Shown: positions 1 to 5,121 of the stretch, piece by piece | How the letters are laid out: every line of letters begins with the position of its first letter | Numbering within the stretch: position 1 is the first letter of the stretch | Assembly (NCBI GenBank): GCA_903920415.1 | Contig: CAIXMD010000288.1 | Coordinates: 1 to 5,121, forward strand | DNA length: 5,121 bases | Source of the DNA: an uncultured Desulfomonile sp. | Lineage (GTDB): Bacteria; Desulfobacterota; Desulfomonilia; Desulfomonilales; Desulfomonilaceae | Reading direction: 5' to 3' | Made by a program: the position numbers and the translations under genes | Notes under the pieces: model-generated | The model's input: only the letters and a program-made list of their open reading frames with translations | Databases searched by the model: none | Told to the model about the DNA's origin: nothing

Positions 1-43
1 CTGAGGATTTACGTAAAACCTTAATTTCCCCTCCATGATGATG

Positions 44-71
44 TTGAGATAGTTTCTGTGTCGTTAGTAAT
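44..71 (+). promoter_or_regulatory. Weak candidate sigma70-type promoter
   Basis: TTGAGA (44-49) is followed after 16 bp by AGTAAT (66-71). The first is a 5 of 6 match to the -35 consensus and the second a 4 of 6 match to the -10 consensus. It would start transcription about 115 bp before the ATG at 195. In A+T-rich DNA such matches arise easily. A second weak pair, TTGTCT (131-136) with TATCAA (153-158), lies closer to the gene and is an equal rival. Confidence 0.2.
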
Positions 72-84
72 TTAAACAAATAAG

Positions 85-98
85 ATATTTATAAATAT
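85..98. repeat. Perfect 14-bp A+T palindrome
   Basis: ATATTTATAAATAT reads the same on both strands. It could be a binding site for a dimeric regulator or simply a by-product of the A/T-only composition. It is followed by more alternating AT. Confidence 0.4.
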
Positions 99-127
99 AT
101 ACTAATAATTGAAACATTAATTAATAA

Positions 128-142
128 TTATTGTCTCAATAA
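128..142. promoter_or_regulatory. Operator-like dyad TTATTG-N3-CAATAA
   Basis: Two perfect 6-bp arms, TTATTG (128-133) and CAATAA (137-142), flank the triplet TCT. With one extra base on the right side the arms extend to AATT on both flanks (126-145). It ends about 52 bp before the ATG at 195, a plausible operator or activator position for that gene. The evidence is symmetry only, so a chance origin in A+T-rich DNA is quite possible. Confidence 0.25.
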
Positions 143-194
143 ATTAGATTTTTATCAATAGACCTTTTAGGAAAATTTAGTATAAGAGGTTCTT

Positions 195-410
195 ATGGCA
201 TCCATCTTTAGCGAATTCTCTAAAACCTATGATAAGCTCATAGAAGAATTGCCAAACCACCCGCTCATTGACGAACTCCGTGCCCGTATAATCCGCGGAA
301 GGTTCCCGAATGAACAATGGCTCGAGTCTCGAATAAAGAAAATGAATGACTTGATGGAACCGACGTGGTTAAAGTCATGCCGGCTATCGCCTGAAAAAGA
401 GTGTGCTTAG
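195..410 (+). CDS. Small hypothetical protein, 71 residues
   Basis: I do not recognise this protein. It is soluble, charged and likely mostly helical, with no membrane segment, signal peptide or conserved Cys pair (the two cysteines, near residues 62 and 70, are far apart). Residues 1-20 and 37-55 look like amphipathic helices rich in Glu, Lys, Arg and Ile, with an ELPNHPLIDELRARI segment between them. The ATG is chosen because AGAGG (185-189) lies 5 bases upstream, a usable Shine-Dalgarno site. The gene stands alone, with 137 bp before the next plus-strand gene, and sits behind an unusually A+T-rich leader. Its function is unknown. It could be a lineage-restricted gene or, less likely, a chance ORF. 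The start signal and the ordinary coding-like composition favour a real gene. Confidence 0.5.
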   Translation: MASIFSEFSKTYDKLIEELPNHPLIDELRARIIRGRFPNEQWLESRIKKMNDLMEPTWLKSCRLSPEKECA

Positions 411-472
411 ACCATTTCGCAATTATTCCAGTCCGGTCGATACAGGTATGCTCAAGACAGGGAAAGGATGTT

Positions 473-547
473 ATGCTGAGAGTCCTGAAGCATGGCGGCA
501 TGGTTTCTTGTCATCCTCAGTTGCCGCTACCGAGCCGTATTGACTGA
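473..547 (+). CDS. Possible 24-codon leader ORF before the membrane protein gene
   Basis: An ATG at 473 is preceded by AAAGGA (463-468) at good spacing. The reading frame runs 24 codons to TGA at 545-547. The next base triplet, TTG at 548, is the first possible start of the membrane protein gene, in the same frame. The peptide is rich in Pro, His and Leu and matches nothing I know. It could be a leader peptide that couples translation by termination and reinitiation, the remnant of a longer N-terminus cut by a nonsense change, or chance. The frame is open back to about 395, so openness alone says little. Confidence 0.22.
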   Translation: MLRVLKHGGMVSCHPQLPLPSRID

Positions 548-1567
548 TTGGAAAACGCTATTGAGACGTGGGAGTGGGTGTCCGTGCATCGTAGCAGAAG
601 GGACTTGGATGCCGTAGAGACTATCGATACAAAGAGATCCTACGGAGTTGCTGCGTTCGGCTTCTCTGTGGTGGGTGCGTTTGTTATTCTTTGCGGTTAT
701 TACATTTTTGCCCATTGGAAGGATTTTCTTTTTGTAGCACAGGTGTCTTTTCCCGAAACTGCTGCCGCGGGCCTGCTCATCCTGGGGAGTTACGTGGCCA
801 ATTCGTATCAGTTGCACCTTTTCTTACGAAAATTTGGCCTGACACTCGGATTTGTGGAACTTACAGCGCTCACCATGGGAATGCTTTTAGGCAATCTGGT
901 TATCCCCATGCGAGGGGGAACCGGGGGGCTTGCTGTTTACTTGAAAAGAGTGCATGGCTTGGATTTTCAGGCTTTTGCAGTAATTTATGCCGGCACAGCA
1001 CTCTTGGTCGCGTTGATAAACGCGGCATTAGCCATCTTTGCCCTGGTGATACTGAGCTGGTTTTACGGTGTAGTCTATCCGGTTTTAAGTCTTTGCGTGG
1101 CAACCATCTTTGTATGTTGCCTTTATCTGGGTTTATTTCTTCCACCGATGAAATGGAAGAAGAGCGGTATCCTTTTACCGGTTTTCCAGGCAGCTCACTC
1201 ATGGCACGTGTTGACCAGGGATAGGCGTCTGTTGGCGTCTTTGGCGGTGTCCTTACTCATTATATCCCTTGTACTGACAGCAGCCTTTTATTTTATCTAT
1301 CGGGCTCTTGATACTCCATTATCTTTATTCGGTGTGCTTGTAACATCCAGCCTGGGCAACGTGGCGAATCTCATACCGCTCACCCCCGGATCCTTGGGCA
1401 TCTTTGATGCAGTGGTAATTGAGATACCGCAGTTATTCGGAGTGGATCCTGCCAGAGCTATAGCTGCAACTCTCGTATTCAGGGTTCTGTGCTTCTTCTG
1501 GGCCCTCCTGTTGGGAATCCCAGGAATGTATTATCTTTTCAAGAACGGGCCGACCGGCAAACCTTGA
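548..1567 (+). CDS. Lysylphosphatidylglycerol synthase TM-domain family protein (UPF0104, AglD/MprF-like)
   Basis: This is a polytopic inner-membrane protein of 339 residues from the TTG. Hydrophobic segments lie near residues 33-54, 71-92, 104-120, 142-170, 172-198, 228-251, 258-278 and 303-330. Two family marks are visible: a PMRGGTGGLAVYLKR stretch at 120-134, in the place of the usual P-x-R-x-G motif, and a PLTPGSLGIFDAVV stretch at 277-290, in the place of the C-terminal P-x-PGGLG-x-x-E/D motif. The family includes the flippase half of MprF and prenyl-linked sugar transfer proteins. There is no soluble aminoacyl-transferase domain here, so lipid or polyprenol-glycan handling in the membrane is the most that can be inferred. 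TTG 548 lacks a good ribosome site. GTG 584 has GGGAG at 570-574 with 9-base spacing and would give 327 residues, so I consider it the likelier true start. No ATG precedes the first membrane segments. Confidence 0.85.
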   Translation: MENAIETWEWVSVHRSRRDLDAVETIDTKRSYGVAAFGFSVVGAFVILCGYYIFAHWKDFLFVAQVSFPETAAAGLLILGSYVANSYQLHLFLRKFGLTLGFVELTALTMGMLLGNLVIPMRGGTGGLAVYLKRVHGLDFQAFAVIYAGTALLVALINAALAIFALVILSWFYGVVYPVLSLCVATIFVCCLYLGLFLPPMKWKKSGILLPVFQAAHSWHVLTRDRRLLASLAVSLLIISLVLTAAFYFIYRALDTPLSLFGVLVTSSLGNVANLIPLTPGSLGIFDAVVIEIPQLFGVDPARAIAATLVFRVLCFFWALLLGIPGMYYLFKNGPTGKP

Positions 1568-1650
1568 AAAATTTCTCGACATAATACCCCTGGATCGCTC
1601 ACAGAAACCTCCTGACATCCTCTCGACGCTTCCTGCACACCAAGGATGAT

Positions 1651-1899
1651 TCACACAATGAGGATCGGTTTCTGCTCCCCTTTAACAATTCTGTCCCCCA
1701 CCGTGGTCCCGCAAAGAGCGCAGAGATATTCGTATTTGTCGCCTTCGGGCAAAACGAGTAAGAGCCTTTCTCTGACTGGAGTAGCCCTCCTGCATTTCGG
1801 GCAATAGAGTTCAACTGCTTGAAACCTTTCGAACTGCTGTTTTTTTGCACTTTTGGCTGCTCGAGGCACACCAAATTGACGTTTTCCCAATTTTTGCAT
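1651..1899 (-). CDS. Small zinc-ribbon protein, 82 residues
   Basis: This is a short protein with two CxxC knuckles: Cys33-Pro-Lys-Cys36, and Cys60-Ala-Leu-Cys63 followed by GTTVG. The spacing between the pairs is 23 residues, which is typical of a rubredoxin-like zinc ribbon binding one Zn ion. The first 25 residues are very basic (KLGKRQ, RAAKSAKK) and may contact nucleic acid or ribosomes. That role is inferred; no specific function is known to me. The ATG is preceded on the minus strand by AGGAGA, 4 bases away, a strong Shine-Dalgarno site that fixes the start. The gene is convergent with the membrane protein gene (83 bp apart) and divergent from the gene at 2126. I recall similar short two-CxxC proteins annotated as hypothetical or cytoplasmic protein in deltaproteobacteria. 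The longer minus-strand frame over the same region lacks any family pattern. Confidence 0.75.
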   Translation of the reverse strand: MQKLGKRQFGVPRAAKSAKKQQFERFQAVELYCPKCRRATPVRERLLLVLPEGDKYEYLCALCGTTVGDRIVKGEQKPILIV

Positions 1900-1961
1900 T
1901 TCATCTCCTGGTTTCTTTCGGTAGAGATCGTCTCCAACCGTAATCTCTTATCCCAGAAATC

Positions 1962-1977
1962 GTTAGTCAACTCTAAC
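1962..1977. promoter_or_regulatory. Operator-like dyad GTTAG-N6-CTAAC
   Basis: The arms GTTAG (1962-1966) and CTAAC (1973-1977) are exact inverted copies around a 6-bp centre. The dyad spans a TTGACT that would be the -35 of a leftward promoter, about 65 bp upstream of the zinc-ribbon start. Symmetry alone supports it, and five-base arms are common by chance. Confidence 0.22.
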
Positions 1978-1997
1978 ATGCCAAGGAATAACCAAAA

Positions 1998-2014
1998 GGT
2001 CAAATTTGGGTCAA
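1998..2014. repeat. GGTCAA direct repeat with 11-bp period
   Basis: GGTCAA occurs at 1998-2003 and again at 2009-2014, one helical turn apart, with a related AGTCAA at 1965-1970, 33 bp away. Read on the minus strand these are TTGACC/TTGACT, so each could also act as a -35 element for the zinc-ribbon gene. The best paired -10 hexamers (1975-1980 and 1942-1947) match only 3 of 6, so no leftward promoter can be called firmly. Confidence 0.3.
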
Positions 2015-2053
2015 GAAAAAAAGTTTTCTCTCGGTCACTTGTACCGGCCTGTG

Positions 2054-2082
2054 TTGACAAAACGTCTGGAAGCGCGTATAGC
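2054..2082 (+). promoter_or_regulatory. Candidate sigma70 promoter for the DUF465-ilvBN-psd operon
   Basis: A perfect -35 hexamer TTGACA (2054-2059) is followed after exactly 17 bp by TATAGC (2077-2082), a 4 of 6 match to the -10 consensus. Transcription would start near 2089, about 37 bases before the ATG at 2126. The leader would be too short for a T-box or a branched-chain amino acid attenuator, and no leader peptide rich in Ile, Val or Leu is visible. It is the best promoter candidate in the window. Confidence 0.45.
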
Positions 2083-2125
2083 CATAAAAGAATACATGCA
2101 ATAATAATACAAAAAGGGCTTTCAG

Positions 2126-2353
2126 ATGGAAAAAAGAGACCTTGATCTGATCGCAAAGTGGCAGGACCATGATCCAGAACTAAAGAGGTTGTGGCAAGAC
2201 CATTTGGAATTCGAGGAACAATTGGAGGTGTTCAAGAAAAGGGTCTACCTTTCTCCTGCAGAAGAGATGGAACGGAAAACTCTTCAGAAAAAGAAGTTGA
2301 AAGGTAGAGATCAGATCGAGCGCATTCTCGTAAGACTTCGAGAAACCCAATAA
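2126..2353 (+). CDS. DUF465/YdcH-like small helical protein, 75 residues
   Basis: A highly charged all-helical protein with the layout of the DUF465 (YdcH) family. A first helix carries a DPELKRLWQDHLEFEEQL segment (residues 16-33). A short turn with YLSPAEEME (41-49) follows, and then a Lys-rich second helix KTLQKKKLKGRDQIERIL (51-68). The two helices probably form a hairpin or coiled coil. The family is widespread in proteobacteria and has no settled function. The length is normal for the family. AAGGG (2114-2118) lies 7 bases before the ATG. The gene is the first of the rightward operon and ends 50 bp before ilvB with no terminator between, so it is most likely cotranscribed with ilvB. Whether it affects acetohydroxyacid synthase or is merely a passenger cannot be told from sequence. 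Confidence 0.75.
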   Translation: MEKRDLDLIAKWQDHDPELKRLWQDHLEFEEQLEVFKKRVYLSPAEEMERKTLQKKKLKGRDQIERILVRLRETQ

Positions 2354-2403
2354 TGAAACACTGACCGCCCTCGAGCCGCCCCTACATATCGAATGGAAAG
2401 AAA

Positions 2404-4104
2404 GTGAAAATAACGGGTGCTCAAATTCTGCTCCAGTCCCTGAAGGCAGAAGGAGTAGACACAATTTTCGGATATCCTGGTGGAGCCGTCATTGACATCT
2501 TCGATGTAATGGTGAGGCAGTTCTCGGGAGATTTTAAGTTCATATTGGTACGGCATGAGCAGGCGGCCGTCCATGCTGCGGACGGGTATGCTCGGGCTAC
2601 GGGAAGACCCGGAGTCTGCCTTGTCACGTCGGGTCCCGGTGGAACGAATACGGTGACTGGGCTGGCCACGGCATACATGGACTCAATACCCTTGGTGGTT
2701 TTTACCGGGCAGGTCCCAACCCCCTTGATAGGCAACGATGCTTTCCAGGAGGCTGATATTGTTGGCATAACCAGACCTTGCACAAAACATAACTACCTTG
2801 TGGCAAGTGTCGACCAACTGGCAACAATAATCAAAGAAGCGTTCTATATAGCCATATCAGGCAGACCAGGCCCTGTTCTCGTTGATTTACCCAAGGACGT
2901 AATGCAGTCAAAAGCAGAGTTTATTTACCCGACTAAATTGAACTTGACCACCTATCGTCCGACTATCAAGGCACATATTCCGTCCATCAAACGAGCGGCG
3001 GAGCTGATCAGGCATGCGCAAAGACCGGTTATATATGCCGGTGGAGGCGTTATTACTTCGGGAGCCCATGAAGAATTGCGAACTCTCGCAGAGATGGCGG
3101 GATTCCCCGTCGCTATGACGCTCATGGGACTCGGCTGCTTCCCCGGCACTCATCCCTTGTCTCTGGGTATGTTGGGGATGCACGGCACCTATCGGGCAAA
3201 TATGGCAGTGAACAATTCGGATTTACTTCTGGCAGTAGGAGCCAGGTTTGATGACAGAGTCACTGGGCGGGTGGAAGATTTTGCCCCCGGGGCCAAAATT
3301 ATTCACGTGGACATAGACCCCACATCCATTCAGAAAAACATCGCCGTCGATGTTCCGATAGTTGCGGATGCTCGTGATGCCCTAGCAAGACTGGTTGAGG
3401 TGCTCAAGAAGACGGGCCGATCCGTCAAGAGCAAGGAGATGCTCAAGAACTGGCATGCCTCCATCACGGCTTGGCGGAACGAGCAGAGGCTGAGATTTGA
3501 CAGGACCTCAGAAACTATTAAGCCACAGTATGTGGTTGAAAAACTTTATGAAATGACGCAAGGCCAGGCAATTATCGCTACCGAGGTGGGCCAGAATCAG
3601 ATGTGGGCGGCACAGTACTACCTTTTTGACCACCCCCGCACTCTTCTCTCGTCCGGCGGCTTGGGCACCATGGGGTATGGATTCCCTGCGGCAATCGGTG
3701 CACAGGTCGCATTTCCGGGCAAAACAGTAATTGATATAGCGGGAGATGGTTCCATACAGATGAATATTCAGGAACTGGCAACTGTTGCCCATTACAAGCT
3801 GCCGGTTAAGATAGCCATCCTCAATAATGGTTACCTCGGAATGGTGCGCCAATGGCAGGAACGATTTTATGACAACGTTTATGCTCATACCGACATAATG
3901 GCTTCTCCCGACTTTGTGAAGCTTGCCGAGGCTTACGGCGCGCTTGGGCTCCGGGCAAAATCCAACTCCGAGGTAGAGACCGTCATCAGAGAAGGTCTGC
4001 AATCAGACGGTCCCGTGATTATGGACTTCGTGGTAGAGCGAGAAGAAAGCGTCTACCCCATGGTCCCCGCCGGGGCTTCCATAAAGGACATGATACTGGT
4101 TTAA
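2404..4104 (+). CDS. ilvB: Acetolactate (acetohydroxyacid) synthase, large catalytic subunit
   Basis: A cytoplasmic ThDP enzyme that condenses two pyruvates to 2-acetolactate, or pyruvate with 2-oxobutyrate to 2-aceto-2-hydroxybutyrate, in valine/leucine and isoleucine synthesis. At 566 residues it is full length. The N-terminal pyrimidine-binding domain (about 3-168) holds the catalytic Glu52 in VRHEQAAVHAADGYAR and the GPGGTN loop (77-82). The central FAD-binding domain (about 193-327) holds RFDDRVTG (281-288). RFDDR marks the biosynthetic FAD-dependent type as opposed to catabolic AlsS. The C-terminal pyrophosphate domain (about 385-535) has the Mg-ThDP motif from GDGS (447-450) to NN (474-475). 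Trp484 in VRQWQERF matches the tryptophan known to favour 2-oxobutyrate and to contact sulfonylurea herbicides. The start is GTG with a modest GGAAAG ahead; homology begins at once with KITGAQIL, so no other start fits. The gene directly abuts ilvN. Confidence 0.97.
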   Translation: MKITGAQILLQSLKAEGVDTIFGYPGGAVIDIFDVMVRQFSGDFKFILVRHEQAAVHAADGYARATGRPGVCLVTSGPGGTNTVTGLATAYMDSIPLVVFTGQVPTPLIGNDAFQEADIVGITRPCTKHNYLVASVDQLATIIKEAFYIAISGRPGPVLVDLPKDVMQSKAEFIYPTKLNLTTYRPTIKAHIPSIKRAAELIRHAQRPVIYAGGGVITSGAHEELRTLAEMAGFPVAMTLMGLGCFPGTHPLSLGMLGMHGTYRANMAVNNSDLLLAVGARFDDRVTGRVEDFAPGAKIIHVDIDPTSIQKNIAVDVPIVADARDALARLVEVLKKTGRSVKSKEMLKNWHASITAWRNEQRLRFDRTSETIKPQYVVEKLYEMTQGQAIIATEVGQNQMWAAQYYLFDHPRTLLSSGGLGTMGYGFPAAIGAQVAFPGKTVIDIAGDGSIQMNIQELATVAHYKLPVKIAILNNGYLGMVRQWQERFYDNVYAHTDIMASPDFVKLAEAYGALGLRAKSNSEVETVIREGLQSDGPVIMDFVVEREESVYPMVPAGASIKDMILV

Positions 4105-4614
4105 ATGGAAAACCGACACGTCATTTCAGTGCTTGTCGAAAACAAGCCTGGGGTTCTGGCCAGGGTCTCCGGAATGTTTTCCGGACGTACCTTCAATATT
4201 CATTCCTTAACAGTTGCTCCCACTTTGGATACTGATTACTCAAGGATGACGATAGTTACCGATGGTAGAGAACAAATCATAGAACAAATCATAAAACAGT
4301 TAAGAAAACTCATTAACGTGGCCAAGGTACAGGATTTGACACGGGGTGATTTTGTGGACAGGGAAATGGTCCTGATACGTATGAAGGCCACGGCTGCCAA
4401 GAGAGGGGAAATTCTCGGCATTAATGATGTCTTTAGAGGCAAGGTGGTGGATTTAACTCACGACAGTGTAACGTTGGAGGTTTCAGGCAATCAAAACAAG
4501 ATTGAGGCGATACTTGAATTACTTGCTCCCATGGGAATTCAAGAACTCATACGAACCGGTACGGTTGCCATTTCGAGAGCCAAGAAGTCCAAATTACCCG
4601 GAATTATACAATGA
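4105..4614 (+). CDS. ilvN: Acetolactate synthase, small regulatory subunit
   Basis: This is the regulatory partner of IlvB; it raises activity and confers valine feedback inhibition. At 169 residues it has the usual length of the IlvH/IlvN long form. The N-terminal ACT domain (about 4-78) contains SVLVENKPGVLARVSGMFS and FNIHSLTVAPT. Asn13, Gly16 and Asn31 align with Asn11, Gly14 and Asn29 of E. coli IlvH, the valine-binding residues, so valine sensitivity is expected. The C-terminal ALS_ss_C domain (about 84-160) includes REMVLIRMKA and GKVVDLTHDSVTLEVSG. The ATG follows the ilvB TAA with no gap and has no close Shine-Dalgarno (AAGGA is 16 bases away), which suggests translational coupling and a balanced subunit ratio. 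Its stop overlaps the psd start. Codons 56-63 contain an exact 12-bp tandem repeat that does not lengthen the protein. Some genomes would call this gene ilvH. Confidence 0.96.
   Translation: MENRHVISVLVENKPGVLARVSGMFSGRTFNIHSLTVAPTLDTDYSRMTIVTDGREQIIEQIIKQLRKLINVAKVQDLTRGDFVDREMVLIRMKATAAKRGEILGINDVFRGKVVDLTHDSVTLEVSGNQNKIEAILELLAPMGIQELIRTGTVAISRAKKSKLPGIIQ
4270..4293 (+). repeat. 12-bp tandem repeat inside ilvN
   Basis: GAACAAATCATA occurs twice in a row, in frame, coding EQII-EQII (residues 56-63) in the last helix of the ACT domain. Homologs such as E. coli IlvH have the same length across this helix (from memory), so this looks like convergence of codons in a repetitive helix and not a recent insertion. 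Confidence 0.8.
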
Positions 4615-5121
4615 TTTCAAGAACAGGCCATTACGAACCTATTGCTCGAGAGGGATTCGTATTCATAATCCCCCCTGCTGCTCTTTCCATTGTAAGCTGG
4701 TGGCTAAGCTACCCTTGGATTTCCTTGTTTTTTCTTCTTCTGGCAGTGTGCGTAGCCCTATTCTTCAGGAATCCGGAAAGAATTCCTCCTGAAGGAGAAG
4801 GTACCGTACTGTCTCCGGCAGACGGTACGGTAGTCGAATTAGTGGATGACGCCAGGTCCGACAATGTAGCGACCTATCCACTCAGACGGATGAGTATTTT
4901 CATGTCTATTTTCAACACTCATGTAAATCGTTGCCCTGTGTCGGGAACTGTGGTCAAGATAACTCATGTCTCGGGGAAATTCCTGGACGCGAGAGAATCA
5001 GCGGCCTCCGTGATCAACGAACGTAATTCCATCGTCCTTGAGGATCATGCGCAACTGGAAGTTGTACAAATCGCCGGTAAGGTTGCTCGTCGAATCGTCT
5101 GCTGGGTTCGCGAAGGAGATC
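4611..5121 (+). CDS. psd: Phosphatidylserine decarboxylase proenzyme, short type (partial, cut by window end)
   Basis: This enzyme decarboxylates phosphatidylserine to phosphatidylethanolamine at the inner membrane, using a pyruvoyl group made by self-cleavage. The 170 codons visible show two closely spaced hydrophobic segments (about 14-30 and 36-52) and then FFRNPER (51-57). SPADG (68-72) follows, whose Asp71 corresponds to the conserved self-processing aspartate. FMSIFNTHVNRCPVSG (97-112) carries the conserved His104, and IAGKVARRIVCWVREGD closes the visible part. This is the short PSD-A architecture of roughly 215 residues. The self-cleavage Gly-Ser site normally lies some 20 residues further on and is outside the window, so activity cannot be judged. 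The ATG overlaps the ilvN TGA as ATGA, with GGA 8 bases upstream, indicating coupled translation. In related operons pssA usually follows; that is expected here but not seen. Confidence 0.93.
   Translation, partial: MISRTGHYEPIAREGFVFIIPPAALSIVSWWLSYPWISLFFLLLAVCVALFFRNPERIPPEGEGTVLSPADGTVVELVDDARSDNVATYPLRRMSIFMSIFNTHVNRCPVSGTVVKITHVSGKFLDARESAASVINERNSIVLEDHAQLEVVQIAGKVARRIVCWVREGD

Larger units (their letters stand above)
60..180. other. A+T-rich upstream region with short palindromes
   Basis: This stretch is visibly far richer in A and T than the rest of the window and has no supportable gene. It carries a perfect 14-bp palindrome at 85-98 and a TTATTG/CAATAA dyad at 128-142. It lies directly in front of the small gene at 195. 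Such regions often hold promoters and bind nucleoid proteins such as HU or H-NS-like factors, but that role is inferred. The first 60 bases hold no gene I can support. Confidence 0.6.

Noticed and set aside
1..36. Possible start of a minus-strand gene leaving the left edge (ATG at 36)
   Set aside because: Only 12 codons are visible and no Shine-Dalgarno site precedes the ATG.
914..928. Runs of five and six G in the membrane protein gene as a phase-variation tract
   Set aside because: The runs are too short and split by AACC; they simply encode the Gly-rich motif.
1531..1602. 23-codon minus-strand ORF with a perfect AGGAGG five bases before a GTG
   Set aside because: The ribosome site is striking, but the peptide is short, featureless and half antisense to the end of the membrane protein gene. 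A chance AGGAGG is the simpler view.
1568..1650. Bidirectional terminator between the convergent genes
   Set aside because: No G+C-rich stem followed by a T-run could be found on either strand; only a trivial GAAA/TTTC match near 1566-1575.
1433..1654. 73-codon minus-strand frame whose GTG overlaps the zinc-ribbon stop (GTGA)
   Set aside because: The overlap mimics coupling, but most of the frame is antisense to conserved membrane-protein coding sequence and the product has no recognisable features.
2014..2029. AGAAAA/TTTTCT hairpin in the divergent region
   Set aside because: A six-pair stem that is nearly all A-T is too weak for a terminator and is expected in such A-rich DNA.
1599..2156. 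185-codon minus-strand open frame over the zinc-ribbon gene and the divergent control region
   Set aside because: Its protein has no family pattern, it overlaps the well-supported 82-residue gene in another frame, and it runs antisense into the DUF465 start.
2354..2403. Attenuator or branched-chain amino acid leader peptide before ilvB
   Set aside because: The 50-bp gap has no leader ORF, no Ile/Val/Leu codon run, no T-box signature and no terminator hairpin.
3508..4002. 164-codon minus-strand open frame inside ilvB
   Set aside because: It is a shadow of the conserved ThDP-binding coding region on the opposite strand.

Overview
The window reads as ordinary bacterial chromosome of moderate GC content. 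It probably comes from a deltaproteobacterial (Desulfobacterota-like) anaerobe. That assignment is inferred from the ilvB-ilvN-psd linkage, the small DUF465-type protein just ahead of ilvB, and an 82-residue two-CxxC protein of a kind I associate with that group. No marker gene here proves the taxon.

Left part (1-1567, plus strand): a very A+T-rich stretch of about 120 bp (roughly 60-180) holds short palindromes and lies in front of a 71-codon gene of unknown function (195-410). A gap of 137 bp follows. It contains a 24-codon mini-ORF with a good ribosome site that ends in UGA directly before, and in frame with, the next gene. That gene (548-1567) encodes a polytopic membrane protein of the lysylphosphatidylglycerol synthase transmembrane / UPF0104 (AglD/MprF-like) family.

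Middle (1568-2125): a small zinc-ribbon protein is encoded on the minus strand (1651-1899), convergent with the membrane protein gene. The 226 bp between it and the next plus-strand gene is a divergent control region. It has a sigma70-like promoter facing right, and short dyads and GGTCAA repeats that could serve the leftward gene.

Right part (2126-5121, plus strand): a compact operon of a DUF465/YdcH-like helical protein, ilvB, ilvN and psd. The psd gene is cut by the window end. The ilvB stop and ilvN start are adjacent, and ilvN and psd overlap by 4 bp (ATGA). IlvB and IlvN together form acetohydroxyacid synthase, the first common step of valine, leucine and isoleucine synthesis, and the small subunit keeps the valine-binding residues. 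Psd makes phosphatidylethanolamine. The ilvC gene that I recall between ilvN and psd in related operons is absent here.

I found no mobile element, CRISPR array, RNA gene, defence system or clear intrinsic terminator. The points worth a second look are modest: the operon order, the in-frame UGA before the membrane protein gene, the orphan gene behind the A+T-rich palindromic region, and the dyads in the divergent control region.
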